A stretch of DNA of 64,000 nt from Pseudobacter sp. (GTDB taxonomy: Bacteria > Bacteroidota > Bacteroidia > Chitinophagales > Chitinophagaceae). Below the pieces are notes generated by a model that searched no databases, was not told where the DNA came from, and worked only from the letters and a program-made list of their open reading frames with translations. How positions within the stretch are numbered: position 1 is the stretch's first letter; each line of letters begins with the position of its first letter. The position numbers were made by a program, and so were the translations under genes. The DNA lies in assembly GCA_017849455.1 (NCBI GenBank), contig JAFIGX010000014.1, forward strand, positions 248,001-312,000, written 5' to 3'. Positions 35,544 to 44,017 of this stretch are shown one piece after another.

Positions 35544-36065
35544 TTAACTTGATCGCACGTCCGTCTGCACCTCCCAATGGCCGTTCAACTTCAATACCTT
35601 CTCGATCACATCACGCACGCATCCATTCCCGCCGGTGACCGGTGAAATATAGCGTGCCACCTGCATGATCTCCGGCGCTGCATCGGCCGGGGCACAGGGC
35701 ATACCTACGATCTTCATAGGCTCATAGTCGGGAATATCATCGCCCATGAACAATATTTCCTTCAATGACAACTGATGTTCAGTCGCATATTCCAGGAGCT
35801 TTGCTTTTTTATCTGCAATGCCCATGTAAATATCGTTGATGCCGAGTTGTTTGAAACGGAGAACGGCCGGTTCGGACGTGCTGCCGGAGATCACGGCAAT
35901 GCGATAACCTTTTTTAACGGCCATGTGGATGGCAAACCCATCGCGGATATGCATACGACGGATGAATTGACCATTGTCAAGGATCATCAGGCCGCCGTCC
36001 GTGAGCGTGCCATCCATATCGAAAATAAAAGTCCTGATCTGTTTGAATTGATCTAGTATGGACAT
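35544..36065 (-). CDS. kdsC: 3-deoxy-D-manno-octulosonate 8-phosphate phosphatase (KdsC-like HAD)
   Basis: KdsC dephosphorylates KDO-8-phosphate in lipopolysaccharide core synthesis. The 173-aa HAD protein has the nucleophile motif FDMDGTLTDG (D16, D18), the RDGFAIHMAVKKGY segment, motif II ISGSTS, and motif III GDDIPDYEPM. It lacks a cap domain, as expected for this tetrameric family. It follows the prc gene by 18 nt and precedes ubiA by 25 nt. Other KDO genes are not in the window. Confidence 0.9.
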   Translation of the reverse strand: MSILDQFKQIRTFIFDMDGTLTDGGLMILDNGQFIRRMHIRDGFAIHMAVKKGYRIAVISGSTSEPAVLRFKQLGINDIYMGIADKKAKLLEYATEHQLSLKEILFMGDDIPDYEPMKIVGMPCAPADAAPEIMQVARYISPVTGGNGCVRDVIEKVLKLNGHWEVQTDVRSS

Positions 36066-36083
36066 GGTGGAAAGAAAAGTGGG

Positions 36084-38240
36084 TTATTTCCGGTAAACTA
36101 AATTTTTTTGAACTACCATGTCGTTGACCACATTTACGGCTTCATTGAGGTAGATATCGGAATTGCGGAGGTTTTTGATCCATCCTTTGAAGCGTTCCAG
36201 TTTACCCGGATCGTATTCGAATTTCTTCAGGTCTTCCTGCAATGCCTCCACGTTCAGTTCCTGCGGCAGTTTATTGAGCGTTTCAATTTGTTTTACGGTG
36301 GCTTTTACTTTCCGCTGTTCTTCCTGGTATTTTTTCAGGTTGAGGGAAGCGATCTTATCGTTCTCTTTCGCCAGCCATTCTGCATTGGTGCGGATGAGGT
36401 TGAAGGCTTCATTATTTTTCAACCTTTCCTGGCTTGCTTTTTTGATAGGCGTAAGATCGAGACCATATTTCCAGCGGGTATAATCGGCTTTCTGGATCTC
36501 ATCCCAGGGCAGCGCATCGGGATTGTCCTTTTCGCGCAGCTTGGAATATTCATAGATATCGGGCAGCGTAATGTCGGAGCTTACACCGCGCAGTTGGGTA
36601 GACCCGCCATTGATCCGATAGAATTTCTGCAGGGTCACTTTAATAGTACCGAGATCGCTGTTGGGATCGATCATGCCCATGGTCTTGTCGAGCCCGATAT
36701 TGCGCTGTACAGTGCCTTTGCCATAGGTAGAGGTGCTGCCGATGATCACACCACGATCGTAGTCCTGGATAGCGGCCGCAAAGATCTCGGAGGCAGAAGC
36801 GCTGAATTCGTTCACCATCACGGCCAGCGGGCCATCGTACAGAACGGCTTTATCACGGTCTGAATAGATCTGTGGTTTGCCTTCACGGTCTTTCACCTGA
36901 ACGATGGGGCCGCCTTCGATGAAGAGGCCAACCATCTGCACTACATCATATAAGGAGCCGCCGCCATTGCTGCGCAGGTCCATGACGATACCATCTATAT
37001 GTTGCTCTTTGAGCTTGATGATCGCTTTGCGAACGTCTTCAGAGCAGCGGGCGCCCTTGGGATCATCAAAATTCGCGTAGAACTCGGGCAGGTAGATGAA
37101 CCCGATCTTACCCCTGGCCGTATTGATCACGGCAGTGCGGGCAAAAGTTTCATCCTGCACGATCTTATCGCGGATCAGGGAAATGGTCTTGATGGAGCCG
37201 TCTGTTTTTTTGATGGTCAGTCGCACTTCCGTTCCTTTCTTGCCACGGATCAGTTTCACGGCGTCTTCCACCACGAAGCCGGTAAGTTCTACCGGTTCTT
37301 CGCTGCCCTGCCCTACTTTGAGAATGATATCGCCCACATTGAACTGGCCCGATTTCCAGGCAGGACTTCCAACCAGCAGCGTATTGATCTTGATATTGCC
37401 TTCTTCACCGAGCAGGGAGGCGCCGATGCCGAAGAACTCGCCGCTCATCTGTTCGTCGAAATAACGTTTATCTACGGGCGGGAAGAAAGTAGTGTGCGGG
37501 TCCATCGATTCGGCGATCACTTTCACATAATCATTGAACCGGTCGTCGTCGGTCACTTTCAGTTTGAGCCTGTCGTATTTCCTGTCCATGATCTTGAGCA
37601 CGCGGTTGCGGGCCTCCTTTTCCAGTTCTTCATCCGATCTGGCTATGAACCCTTCTTTGCCTTTGTTCCTTTCACGGTCGGCAAGCAGGTCTGCATACCG
37701 TTCAAGCGTGAGGAATTTCAGGTCTTTACGCCATACCTCTTTGCGATCGGCCTCTGTTTTAGGATAATCGCGCTGATCACCATTGAGGTTGACGGTCTCT
37801 TCTTTGTTGAAATCGAAGGGTTGGGCCAATATTTCTTTATAAATAGCCTCTGTTTCCGGTATCCTCTTTTTGATGATCTCTGAAACGGCCGGTACGAACT
37901 GGATAGCGCCGCCACGGATCTCATCGTCGAGTTTGGTCTCATATTTTTTCAGGTCCTGGATATCGGACTGAAGAAGGACATTTTTCTGTTCATCGATCTT
38001 ATCGGTCAGGTATTTTTTGAAGACCTCCCTGGAGAAATTATCGTCGATCTTTTTGGGGCTGTAGTGTATTTCCTGAAGCATGTCGCCGACATTATGGAGT
38101 ATCTTTTCATACCGGGTGTCTGCTGGTTTCCCACCACCTAATCCCAGTGTACGGAATGCCACGAATACGCCTGCTCCCAGGAACAATATCAATACTGGCA
38201 GATTCTTTAGTTTGAACATATTGCGTAATACTTTAGTCAT
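36084..38240 (-). CDS. prc: Carboxy-terminal processing protease, S41 family (Prc/Tsp)
   Basis: The 718-aa product has an N-terminal membrane anchor or signal (about 12-30), a long helical N-domain, a PDZ domain (about 270-355, GIGASL ... VGDIILKVG), the S41 catalytic domain with the SASASE motif at 480-485 (nucleophile S482) and YGKGT with K508 as general base, and a C-terminal helical DUF3340 region. It degrades or trims periplasmic proteins from their C-termini. The ATG at 38240 is used; a TTG three codons upstream overlaps a TATTTTTG promoter-like box. It heads the run prc-kdsC-ubiA-maf. Confidence 0.94.
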   Translation of the reverse strand: MTKVLRNMFKLKNLPVLILFLGAGVFVAFRTLGLGGGKPADTRYEKILHNVGDMLQEIHYSPKKIDDNFSREVFKKYLTDKIDEQKNVLLQSDIQDLKKYETKLDDEIRGGAIQFVPAVSEIIKKRIPETEAIYKEILAQPFDFNKEETVNLNGDQRDYPKTEADRKEVWRKDLKFLTLERYADLLADRERNKGKEGFIARSDEELEKEARNRVLKIMDRKYDRLKLKVTDDDRFNDYVKVIAESMDPHTTFFPPVDKRYFDEQMSGEFFGIGASLLGEEGNIKINTLLVGSPAWKSGQFNVGDIILKVGQGSEEPVELTGFVVEDAVKLIRGKKGTEVRLTIKKTDGSIKTISLIRDKIVQDETFARTAVINTARGKIGFIYLPEFYANFDDPKGARCSEDVRKAIIKLKEQHIDGIVMDLRSNGGGSLYDVVQMVGLFIEGGPIVQVKDREGKPQIYSDRDKAVLYDGPLAVMVNEFSASASEIFAAAIQDYDRGVIIGSTSTYGKGTVQRNIGLDKTMGMIDPNSDLGTIKVTLQKFYRINGGSTQLRGVSSDITLPDIYEYSKLREKDNPDALPWDEIQKADYTRWKYGLDLTPIKKASQERLKNNEAFNLIRTNAEWLAKENDKIASLNLKKYQEEQRKVKATVKQIETLNKLPQELNVEALQEDLKKFEYDPGKLERFKGWIKNLRNSDIYLNEAVNVVNDMVVQKNLVYRK

Positions 38241-38246
38241 TGCTTC

Positions 38247-38254
38247 CAAAAATA
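38247..38254 (-). promoter_or_regulatory. TATTTTTG -7 box before prc
   Basis: Exact TAnnTTTG match on the minus strand, 6 nt before the prc ATG, the same spacing as at the ECF sigma gene. No TTTG is found at the expected upstream distance. Confidence 0.4.
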
Positions 38255-38316
38255 ACGATAATTAGTTTGGGTTGTTGCGGTTATCATTGAATATTAACAA
38301 ACGAAAAGGAATAAAA

Positions 38317-38345
38317 AAATCCCGCAACAATTTATTGCGGGATTT
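38317..38345 (-). terminator. Intrinsic terminator of tRNA-His
   Basis: An 11-bp perfect stem, 38317-38327 with 38335-38345, encloses a 7-nt loop; on the minus strand it is followed by a T-run (complement of the A-run from 38319 down to 38313). It starts 8 nt after the tRNA 3-prime end. Confidence 0.9.
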
Positions 38346-38352
38346 GTTATCG

Positions 38353-38427
38353 GGTGGCTAACCGGGTTCGAACCGGCGACCCTCAGAACCACAATCTGAT
38401 GCTCTAACCAGCTGAGCTACAGCCACC
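38353..38427 (-). tRNA. tRNA-His (anticodon GTG)
   Basis: The minus strand folds as a full cloverleaf. The acceptor stem GTGGCTG pairs with TAGCCAC (one G-U), and the extra 5-prime G at -1 faces discriminator C73, the identity mark of histidine tRNAs. The D arm has AGCTCAGCTGGTTAGAGC, the anticodon stem CAGA/TCTG encloses TTGTGGT with anticodon GTG, and the T arm reads CCGGTTCGAACCCGG with a small offset. CCA is not encoded. A canonical promoter lies upstream and a terminator downstream, so it is a single-gene unit. Confidence 0.97.
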
Positions 38428-38437
38428 GTTTGAGGTG

Positions 38438-38468
38438 CAAAAGTAAATGAAAAAAAAATTCCGGCAAA
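38438..38468 (-). promoter_or_regulatory. Canonical Bacteroidota promoter of tRNA-His
   Basis: On the minus strand TTTG (38468-38465) is followed after 19 nt by TACTTTTG (38445-38438), an exact TTTG-N19-TAnnTTTG arrangement. The -7 box ends 10 nt before the mature tRNA, placing the start site a few bases upstream of it. It is the best-formed promoter in the window. Confidence 0.85.
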
Positions 38469-38497
38469 ATCTGATATGTGAATCAGAGAGTTCTTTT

Positions 38498-38705
38498 GTT
38501 TACCACGAAGGCACGGAGGCACAAAGAAAGGATGTGTAAGATTTGCTCAACACTACGGGAGTTAACTTCGTGCCATGATAAGAATTCTGGATTCTTGTGA
38601 TGTTTGTTTCTTTATAAGGACACAAAGGTATGTTGGGAAACCGGAAGGCTAATGATTGAAAATGCAACTCCATTCCCTTTGAGCCTTCGTGCCTTCGTGG
38701 TAAAC
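38498..38705 (-). repeat. Family D element, copy D1 (208 bp, inverted orientation)
   Basis: Terminal arms 38498-38523 and 38680-38705 (26 nt) agree at 24 positions and read GTTTACCACGAAGGCAC. The interior, read on the minus strand, aligns along its whole length with copy D3 (by eye roughly two thirds identical), including ATAAAGA.AC.AACA, TAT(C)A.GGCACGAAG and GTAGTG.TGAG.AAATC blocks. It lies in the 374-nt space between tRNA-His and the DUF445 gene; no gene is seen there. It faces opposite to D2 and D3. Confidence 0.85.
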
Positions 38706-38769
38706 CCATGCCTTTGTGGTAAAAATTCCTTGTATACAGGATCACCGCCTGAAACTCCCTTGATGCACT

Positions 38770-38777
38770 TATCTTTG
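38770..38777 (+). promoter_or_regulatory. TATCTTTG -7 box before the DUF445 gene
   Basis: Exact TAnnTTTG match 24 nt upstream of the ATG at 38802. The -33 region is not recognisable at the usual spacing. It lies just outside element D1. Confidence 0.45.
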
Positions 38778-38801
38778 CGCCTCAAAATAAATCGAGTGAC
38801 C

Positions 38802-39398
38802 ATGAACTGGTGGCTATTAATGATCCCTGTTATTGGCGCATTGATCGGATGGATGATGAACGCCATAGCTGTTCAATTTTTGTTCCATCCCCGGAAACCC
38901 TTACATATACTGGGTTTCAGGATACAAGGCATTTTACCGGCACAACAACCCGCTATCGCTGCAAAACTTGGTAAGATGGCAGGCGATGAACTGATCTCCT
39001 TCAACGATCTCGAACAAAAGATCACCAGTCCGGAGAGCCTTCATAAAGTGATGCCATTGGTTGAAACCCATATCGATCATTTTCTCCGCACCAAACTCAG
39101 CAAAGCCTTTCCGATGATCAGCATGTTCATCGGGGAAAAGACCATCAACCAGCTCAAGGAAGTTTTCATGGAAGAGTTGAAAGAGATCTTCCCTGCATTG
39201 ATGAAGGGTTATATGAAGAACCTGCAACAGGACCTCGACCTGGAAAAGATCATCACGGAGAAGCTGGTTACATTCCCTCACGAAAAACTGGAATCCATCG
39301 TTTCCGCCGCAGTTTCCAGGAAGTTCGGGATATGGGGCGCCCTGACAGGGTTCCTGATCGGCCTGGTGCTGCTATTCATTGTGATGGCCGCCACCTGA
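38802..39398 (+). CDS. DUF445 family membrane protein
   Basis: The 198-aa product starts MNWWLLMIPVIGALIGWMMNAIAV, a transmembrane helix with the NAIAVQFLFHP motif typical of DUF445 proteins, continues with an amphipathic helical region (about 55-165) and ends with a second transmembrane helix (about 175-195). Bacterial DUF445 proteins have no firm function; some are described as putative membrane-associated metalloproteins or nucleoid-linked. An open frame continues upstream to 38604, but that extension translates repeat D1 and is rejected as coding. Confidence 0.82.
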   Translation: MNWWLLMIPVIGALIGWMMNAIAVQFLFHPRKPLHILGFRIQGILPAQQPAIAAKLGKMAGDELISFNDLEQKITSPESLHKVMPLVETHIDHFLRTKLSKAFPMISMFIGEKTINQLKEVFMEELKEIFPALMKGYMKNLQQDLDLEKIITEKLVTFPHEKLESIVSAAVSRKFGIWGALTGFLIGLVLLFIVMAAT

Positions 39399-39482
39399 AT
39401 CCGACCATTCATCATATTGTCAATTACCGGTCACAAGTTGCCGGTCAATTTTGCGTCTAATTGTTTCAACTTCATAAAAATC

Positions 39483-42140
39483 ATGAGAAAAACCCTACTT
39501 GCTCTGTTGTGCTGTATATTGTCGATGACCCTTTTTGCCCAAATGCCCGGTGGACCTTCTGGCGCAGCCCGCGGGGGCCGTGGAGGCCAGGTACCGAGTA
39601 TCGGTCATTTTTATGGGAGGATCGTGGATAGTAAGACCAATAAAGGCGTCGATGCCGCTTCTATTCAATTGATCCAAAGCAAATTCGACCCAGCCACCAA
39701 AAAAAGTAAGGATACCGTGATCGCCGGCATGCTCACCAGGGGCAACGGCGATTTCAGCCTGGAAAACCTCCCCATCTTCGGCCAATTCCGGCTGACCATC
39801 ACTGCTATCGGATATAAAAAGATCGACCAGAAAGTAGCCTTCGACCTGAAATTCACGCCCGGCCAGGATATGAGCCAGGCGATGTCGGCTGTCGATAAAG
39901 ACCTCGGCAATATCAAACTGGAACAGGATGCCGAAGTGCTGGAAAGCGTAACGGTATCTGCTTCCAAGCCCCTGATCCAGATGGGGATCGACCGGAAGAT
40001 CTTCAATGTTGAAAAGAATATCACTTCTGCCGGCGGCACCGCTATAGACGTGATGCGCAACGTGCCTTCCCTCAATGTGGATATCGACGGCAATGTGACC
40101 CTCCGCAATGCAGCGCCCCAGATTTTCGTGGATGGAAGGCCCACCACCCTTTCCCTCGACCAGATCCCGGCCGATGCCATCCAAAGTGTGGAGCTGATCA
40201 CCAACCCTTCGGCCAAATACGATGCGAGCGGCGGACAGGCGGGCATTCTGAATATCGTCCTGAAGAAGAACAGGAAGGCCGGTTATAGCGGTAGTGTGCG
40301 CGTAGGCGTGGATTCACGCGGACGGTTCAATGGCGGCGGCGATATCAATATCCGTCAGGGAAAAATAAACCTGTTCGCCAATGGGATGTATAACCAGCGA
40401 AAATCAAAGAGCTGGGGAGGCATGAACAGGCTGAGCACGTTGAACGACAAGACCACCGAAACCCTGCAGGACAACAACGGGGTTTTCAATGGCGCCTTTG
40501 GTTTCGGCCGGCTCGGACTGGATTATTTTATCGATAACAGGAATACCATCACGATCTCCCAATCAATCGTGAACGGCAGTTTCGATTCCGATAACCGGAC
40601 CAATATCGATTCCGACACCCTGGGGCTGCCCTCCAGCTTCCGGTCGCAATACCGCAATACGCTCGGCGATAACAATTTCCGGAACTATGGCACCCAGTTG
40701 AGCTACAAACATAATTTTGCCAGAACAGGGAAAGAATGGACAGCCGATCTCAACTACAACCAGAGCAAGAATACCAATGAAAGCGATATACGCTACCGGT
40801 ACTTCACCGATGCGGCCCACCAGAACCCGGTCACCCCAGAATTCCTGCAAACAACACTCGGCGGTGGCCGCAATAAATTCTTCATCGCGCAAACCGATTT
40901 CGTGAACCCTGTCACCGAAAAGATCAAATGGGAAGCAGGCTTACGTGCACAGATCAGGAAATTCGAAAGCAGCCAGACCAATATCATCAATGGCGTGGTG
41001 AAACCCGAATTCAGCAATGAGTTCGAGTATACCGATTATGTATATGCGGGATATGTGACCTTCTCACAGAAAGTAAAGGAAAGCTTCAGCTACCAGGTAG
41101 GTCTGCGTGCAGAAAGCTCCAGCTATGATGGAAAACAGATCGGCAAACAAAGCTACAAGAACGATTTCCCGGTGAGCCTATTCCCCAGTATTTTCCTGAC
41201 AAAGAGTTTCGAGAACAAGCAGGACATCCAGTTGAACTATTCACGCCGCATCAACCGGCCTAACTTTTTTCAACTGATGCCAAACACGGATTATTCCGAC
41301 CCGCTGAACTACCAGACCGGTAACCCGGACCTGAAACCGGAGTTCACGCATTCAGTGGAGCTTTCCTACCAAAAGACTTATGGCGCCAAAGGCCATACCT
41401 TCCTGGCCACCCTGTTCGGAAAATACACCACAGACCTGATCTCCCGTTATCAACGCTGGCAGCAACTGGGCCAGAGCCAGGATTCGGCCTATATCTCCAC
41501 CTGGGTGAATGCCAGTACTGCCTGGGCAAGCGGTCTCGAACTGGTGTTCCGTAACAACTGGACCAAGTGGTGGGAAATGAACCTGAATATGAACCTGTAT
41601 TACTCGAAGATCAATGGCGATAATGTAGTGAAGAACCTGGAGAACGAACGCACCAGTTGGTTTGCGAAAATGAACCAGACCTTCAAGATCAATAAAGGCT
41701 GGAGCATTCAATTGAGCGGGGATTACCAGTCGAAGAGCGCCTTACCGGTCAGCACCAGCAACAGCGGTCAGGGTGGCGGCGGAGGCCGTGGCCCCGGTGG
41801 CGGAGGTGGAGGATTTGGCGGAGGCACTCCTTCTACCACGCAGGGTTATATCGATGCCAATTATGGGGTCGATCTGGGATTGCGCAAGGATTTCCAGATC
41901 AAAAAGAATACAGCCACCATCTCTGTGAACTGGAGCGATATCTTCCGCACCAGGCGTTACTTCGTGCATTCGGAGGCAGTTGGATTCGTGCAGGATGATT
42001 GGAGAAGAAGAGACCCACAGATCGTACGGGTGAATTTCAGTTATCGCTTCGGCAAATTCGATGTGTCGTTGTTCAAACGCAAGAATATGCGTGGTGAATC
42101 GGAAGGGATGCAGAATGGAATGCAGGGAATACAACAGTAG
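39483..42140 (+). CDS. TonB-dependent outer-membrane beta-barrel protein with Gly-rich segments
   Basis: The 885-aa product has a signal peptide (about 1-20, ending in LFAQ), a short Gly/Arg-rich stretch (about 22-38), a carboxypeptidase-like regulatory domain (about 42-150), a plug (about 155-275, with GGTAIDVMRNVPSLNVDIDGNVTLR and QIFVDGRPTTLS) and an OMP_b-brl_3-type barrel. Near residues 763-783 an external or periplasmic loop is almost pure glycine. The plug wording is that of the outer-membrane beta-barrel family related to TonB receptors; a role in import is likely but the ligand is unknown. No sigma/FecR pair or SusD is adjacent. The ATG at 39483 is preferred to an upstream TTG. Confidence 0.87.
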   Translation: MRKTLLALLCCILSMTLFAQMPGGPSGAARGGRGGQVPSIGHFYGRIVDSKTNKGVDAASIQLIQSKFDPATKKSKDTVIAGMLTRGNGDFSLENLPIFGQFRLTITAIGYKKIDQKVAFDLKFTPGQDMSQAMSAVDKDLGNIKLEQDAEVLESVTVSASKPLIQMGIDRKIFNVEKNITSAGGTAIDVMRNVPSLNVDIDGNVTLRNAAPQIFVDGRPTTLSLDQIPADAIQSVELITNPSAKYDASGGQAGILNIVLKKNRKAGYSGSVRVGVDSRGRFNGGGDINIRQGKINLFANGMYNQRKSKSWGGMNRLSTLNDKTTETLQDNNGVFNGAFGFGRLGLDYFIDNRNTITISQSIVNGSFDSDNRTNIDSDTLGLPSSFRSQYRNTLGDNNFRNYGTQLSYKHNFARTGKEWTADLNYNQSKNTNESDIRYRYFTDAAHQNPVTPEFLQTTLGGGRNKFFIAQTDFVNPVTEKIKWEAGLRAQIRKFESSQTNIINGVVKPEFSNEFEYTDYVYAGYVTFSQKVKESFSYQVGLRAESSSYDGKQIGKQSYKNDFPVSLFPSIFLTKSFENKQDIQLNYSRRINRPNFFQLMPNTDYSDPLNYQTGNPDLKPEFTHSVELSYQKTYGAKGHTFLATLFGKYTTDLISRYQRWQQLGQSQDSAYISTWVNASTAWASGLELVFRNNWTKWWEMNLNMNLYYSKINGDNVVKNLENERTSWFAKMNQTFKINKGWSIQLSGDYQSKSALPVSTSNSGQGGGGGRGPGGGGGGFGGGTPSTTQGYIDANYGVDLGLRKDFQIKKNTATISVNWSDIFRTRRYFVHSEAVGFVQDDWRRRDPQIVRVNFSYRFGKFDVSLFKRKNMRGESEGMQNGMQGIQQ

Positions 42141-42157
42141 CACACTACGTCTTATAC

Positions 42158-42370
42158 GTTTGCCACTAAGGCACGAAGGCACAAAGGAAAAGAAGGTATA
42201 TTTTCTAATTATTAAGCAAGCTGCCATTGATCAAACTTCGTTTGTGCCTTGATAAGATGTCCAACACCAAAAGTATTTGGAACCCTTATCAAGGCACGAA
42301 GCTACCTTCGGTAGTGCTGAGTAAATCCAACATTGCCTTTCCTTTGTGCCTTCGTGCCTTAGTGGCAAAC
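42158..42370 (+). repeat. Family D element, copy D2 (213 bp)
   Basis: Terminal arms 42158-42190 and 42338-42370 are a perfect 33-bp inverted repeat. Inside, GTGCCTTGATAAG (42244-42256) pairs perfectly with CTTATCAAGGCAC (42285-42297), a nested hairpin. The 74 nt at 42287-42360 recur exactly in copy D3. It starts 18 nt after the TonB-type receptor stop. The rest of the spacer up to the SGNH gene (42371-42640) holds no convincing gene. Confidence 0.92.
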
Positions 42371-42640
42371 CCAGATCTTTGAACGTTTACCTAATCGAAA
42401 CAAATGTGGTTCGGGAGGTTAAAAAGGGAAACAGGTCGGCGTCAGGTGTAGTTTCATAGAGGACAAATCCATGCTCCTTTGCAGGACCATGGCCTGTTAC
42501 AGAGGATACGAAGGTGGGTACGGCAATCAGTGTACAGCTTATTTACGTATGTATGGAGAGAAAAGTTTTGGATGATGGTTAAATTACGGCTCCTTTTGTA
42601 TGCTTGTTTTAGTATTTTGCCCTCCTCATTGTCACCAAGC

Positions 42641-43252
42641 ATGTTATCAAAAACTTATACATACCTGGCGCTGGGCGATTCCTATACCATTGGGGAAGGC
42701 GTACCCGTAGCCGATAATTTTCCTTACCAGACCGTACAGTTGCTCCGCAGGACCGGGCATGATTTTCATGCGGCAGAGATCATTGCCAAAACCGGCTGGA
42801 CCACCGATGAGCTTCAACAGGGAATTGCCGGTTCCTGTTTTCAAAAGAAATATGATTTCGTTTCCCTGCTGATCGGTGTGAACGACCAGTACCGTGGCAG
42901 GGCAGTAAGCGAGTATGCTGCACAGTTCGAAGCATTATTGCAACAAGCCATCCAATTTGCCGGTGACCGGCCCGGTCATGTGTTCGTATTGTCGATCCCC
43001 GATTGGGGCGCCACTCCTTTTGCAGAGGGGCGTAACAGGGAGCAGATCACCACGGAGATCGATCTTTTCAACGATACCGGCCGGCATATCGCAGAGAAAT
43101 ATCGGGTACAATTTATCGATATTACACCAGGCACCCGTGAGGGCATCCATGATGAAAGCCTTCTTACCACCGACAAACTCCATCCTTCCGGTAAAGAATA
43201 TGCACGTTGGGCTAAGGAGTTATATTCGGCCATTGGCCAGGCACTCCATTAA
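42641..43252 (+). CDS. SGNH/GDSL-family hydrolase
   Basis: The product is 203 aa from the ATG at 42641. Block I is LALGDSYTIGE with the nucleophile Ser near residue 13, block III is LIGVNDQYRG, and block V is DKLHPSGKEYA with the catalytic Asp and His. The family comprises esterases and lipases; the substrate is unknown. The start is uncertain: in-frame ATGs at 42572 and 42575 would add a hydrophobic N-terminus (LRLLLYACFSILPS) that could be a signal peptide, so export cannot be excluded. It lies between repeats D2 and D3. Confidence 0.85.
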   Translation: MLSKTYTYLALGDSYTIGEGVPVADNFPYQTVQLLRRTGHDFHAAEIIAKTGWTTDELQQGIAGSCFQKKYDFVSLLIGVNDQYRGRAVSEYAAQFEALLQQAIQFAGDRPGHVFVLSIPDWGATPFAEGRNREQITTEIDLFNDTGRHIAEKYRVQFIDITPGTREGIHDESLLTTDKLHPSGKEYARWAKELYSAIGQALH

Positions 43253-43267
43253 TTGAGGAGTTTTTTG

Positions 43268-43467
43268 CCACGAAGGCACAAAGGCACAAAGGAAATGAAG
43301 TTGTATTTTCCATCAACTTACCCAACAATTGATCTGCCTGCCTTTGTGCCTCCATAAAGAGACCAACACCTCTAGTATACCGAATCCATATCAAGGCACG
43401 AAGCTACCTTCGGTAGTGCTGAGTAAATCCAACATTGCCTTTCCTTTGTGCCTTCGTGCCTTTGTGG
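43268..43467 (+). repeat. Family D element, copy D3 (about 200 bp core)
   Basis: Arms 43268-43295 and 43440-43467 (28 nt) agree at 26 positions. Positions 43389-43462 are identical to 42287-42360 of D2 over 74 nt, in the same orientation. It starts 15 nt after the SGNH hydrolase stop and fills most of the spacer to the next gene. Confidence 0.92.
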
Positions 43468-43528
43468 TCAACCAAAACTAATTCCCGCAGATATTGGATA
43501 ATCCTTGAAGCTTTACTAATTTGGCCCG

Positions 43529-44017
43529 ATGCAAAAACTCGGTTGGAAAGAAAAATATGCGGGTATACTGGTACTGTCCATCGGTATCCTTTTTCTTTTA
43601 TTACAGGTCATAGATCTCAGTTCCACGAAATCCAGCGCCTATAAAGTGCAGGAATCGGCCATACTGGTCAATAAGGCGGAACTCTACGCGCATGTACGCG
43701 CCCTGGTAACGATCGTAACCGGTATACTGGGCGGCTATCTCCTGCTGAAAGGCAGAACAGCCGGGTGGATATTGGGTGTAACACTCCTTATTTTGTTCCT
43801 TGTCTTCGCAATAGCAGGATTGGTACAACTGGGACTGATGCGCATTTTCGGTATCAGTTTTATAGCGATCGTTTTCGGTGTGGCTTTGCTGCTATTGGCG
43901 CTGTTATTCCTTTTTGCAAGACCGGCGAGAGAAAAATATAAGGTCGGCAGGAATACTTACCTGCCGACCCTGGTTTTCCTGCTGATAATAGCAGCTATTT
44001 ATTTCTTCCTACAATAG
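43529..44017 (+). CDS. Small integral membrane protein, function unknown
   Basis: The 162-aa product has about five hydrophobic segments (11-28, 55-74, 79-100, 108-130, 144-161) and no recognised motif. It starts with ATG 5 nt after a CTAATTTG string that resembles the -7 box. Its last 9 nt overlap the convergent DUF4407 gene. No family was recognised; the coding call rests on the strong hydrophobic periodicity and clean start. Confidence 0.65.
   Translation: MQKLGWKEKYAGILVLSIGILFLLLQVIDLSSTKSSAYKVQESAILVNKAELYAHVRALVTIVTGILGGYLLLKGRTAGWILGVTLLILFLVFAIAGLVQLGLMRIFGISFIAIVFGVALLLLALLFLFARPAREKYKVGRNTYLPTLVFLLIIAAIYFFLQ

Noticed and set aside
36999..37883. Long open frame on plus inside prc
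   Set aside because: It is antisense to the S41 protease, whose catalytic motifs fix the true frame.
38604..38801. N-terminal extension of the DUF445 gene
   Set aside because: The extra residues translate repeat D1 and a promoter-like box; the family N-terminus starts at 38802.
42158..43467. CRISPR-like direct repeats
   Set aside because: There are only two same-orientation copies separated by a gene, with terminal inverted repeats and no short regular spacers.
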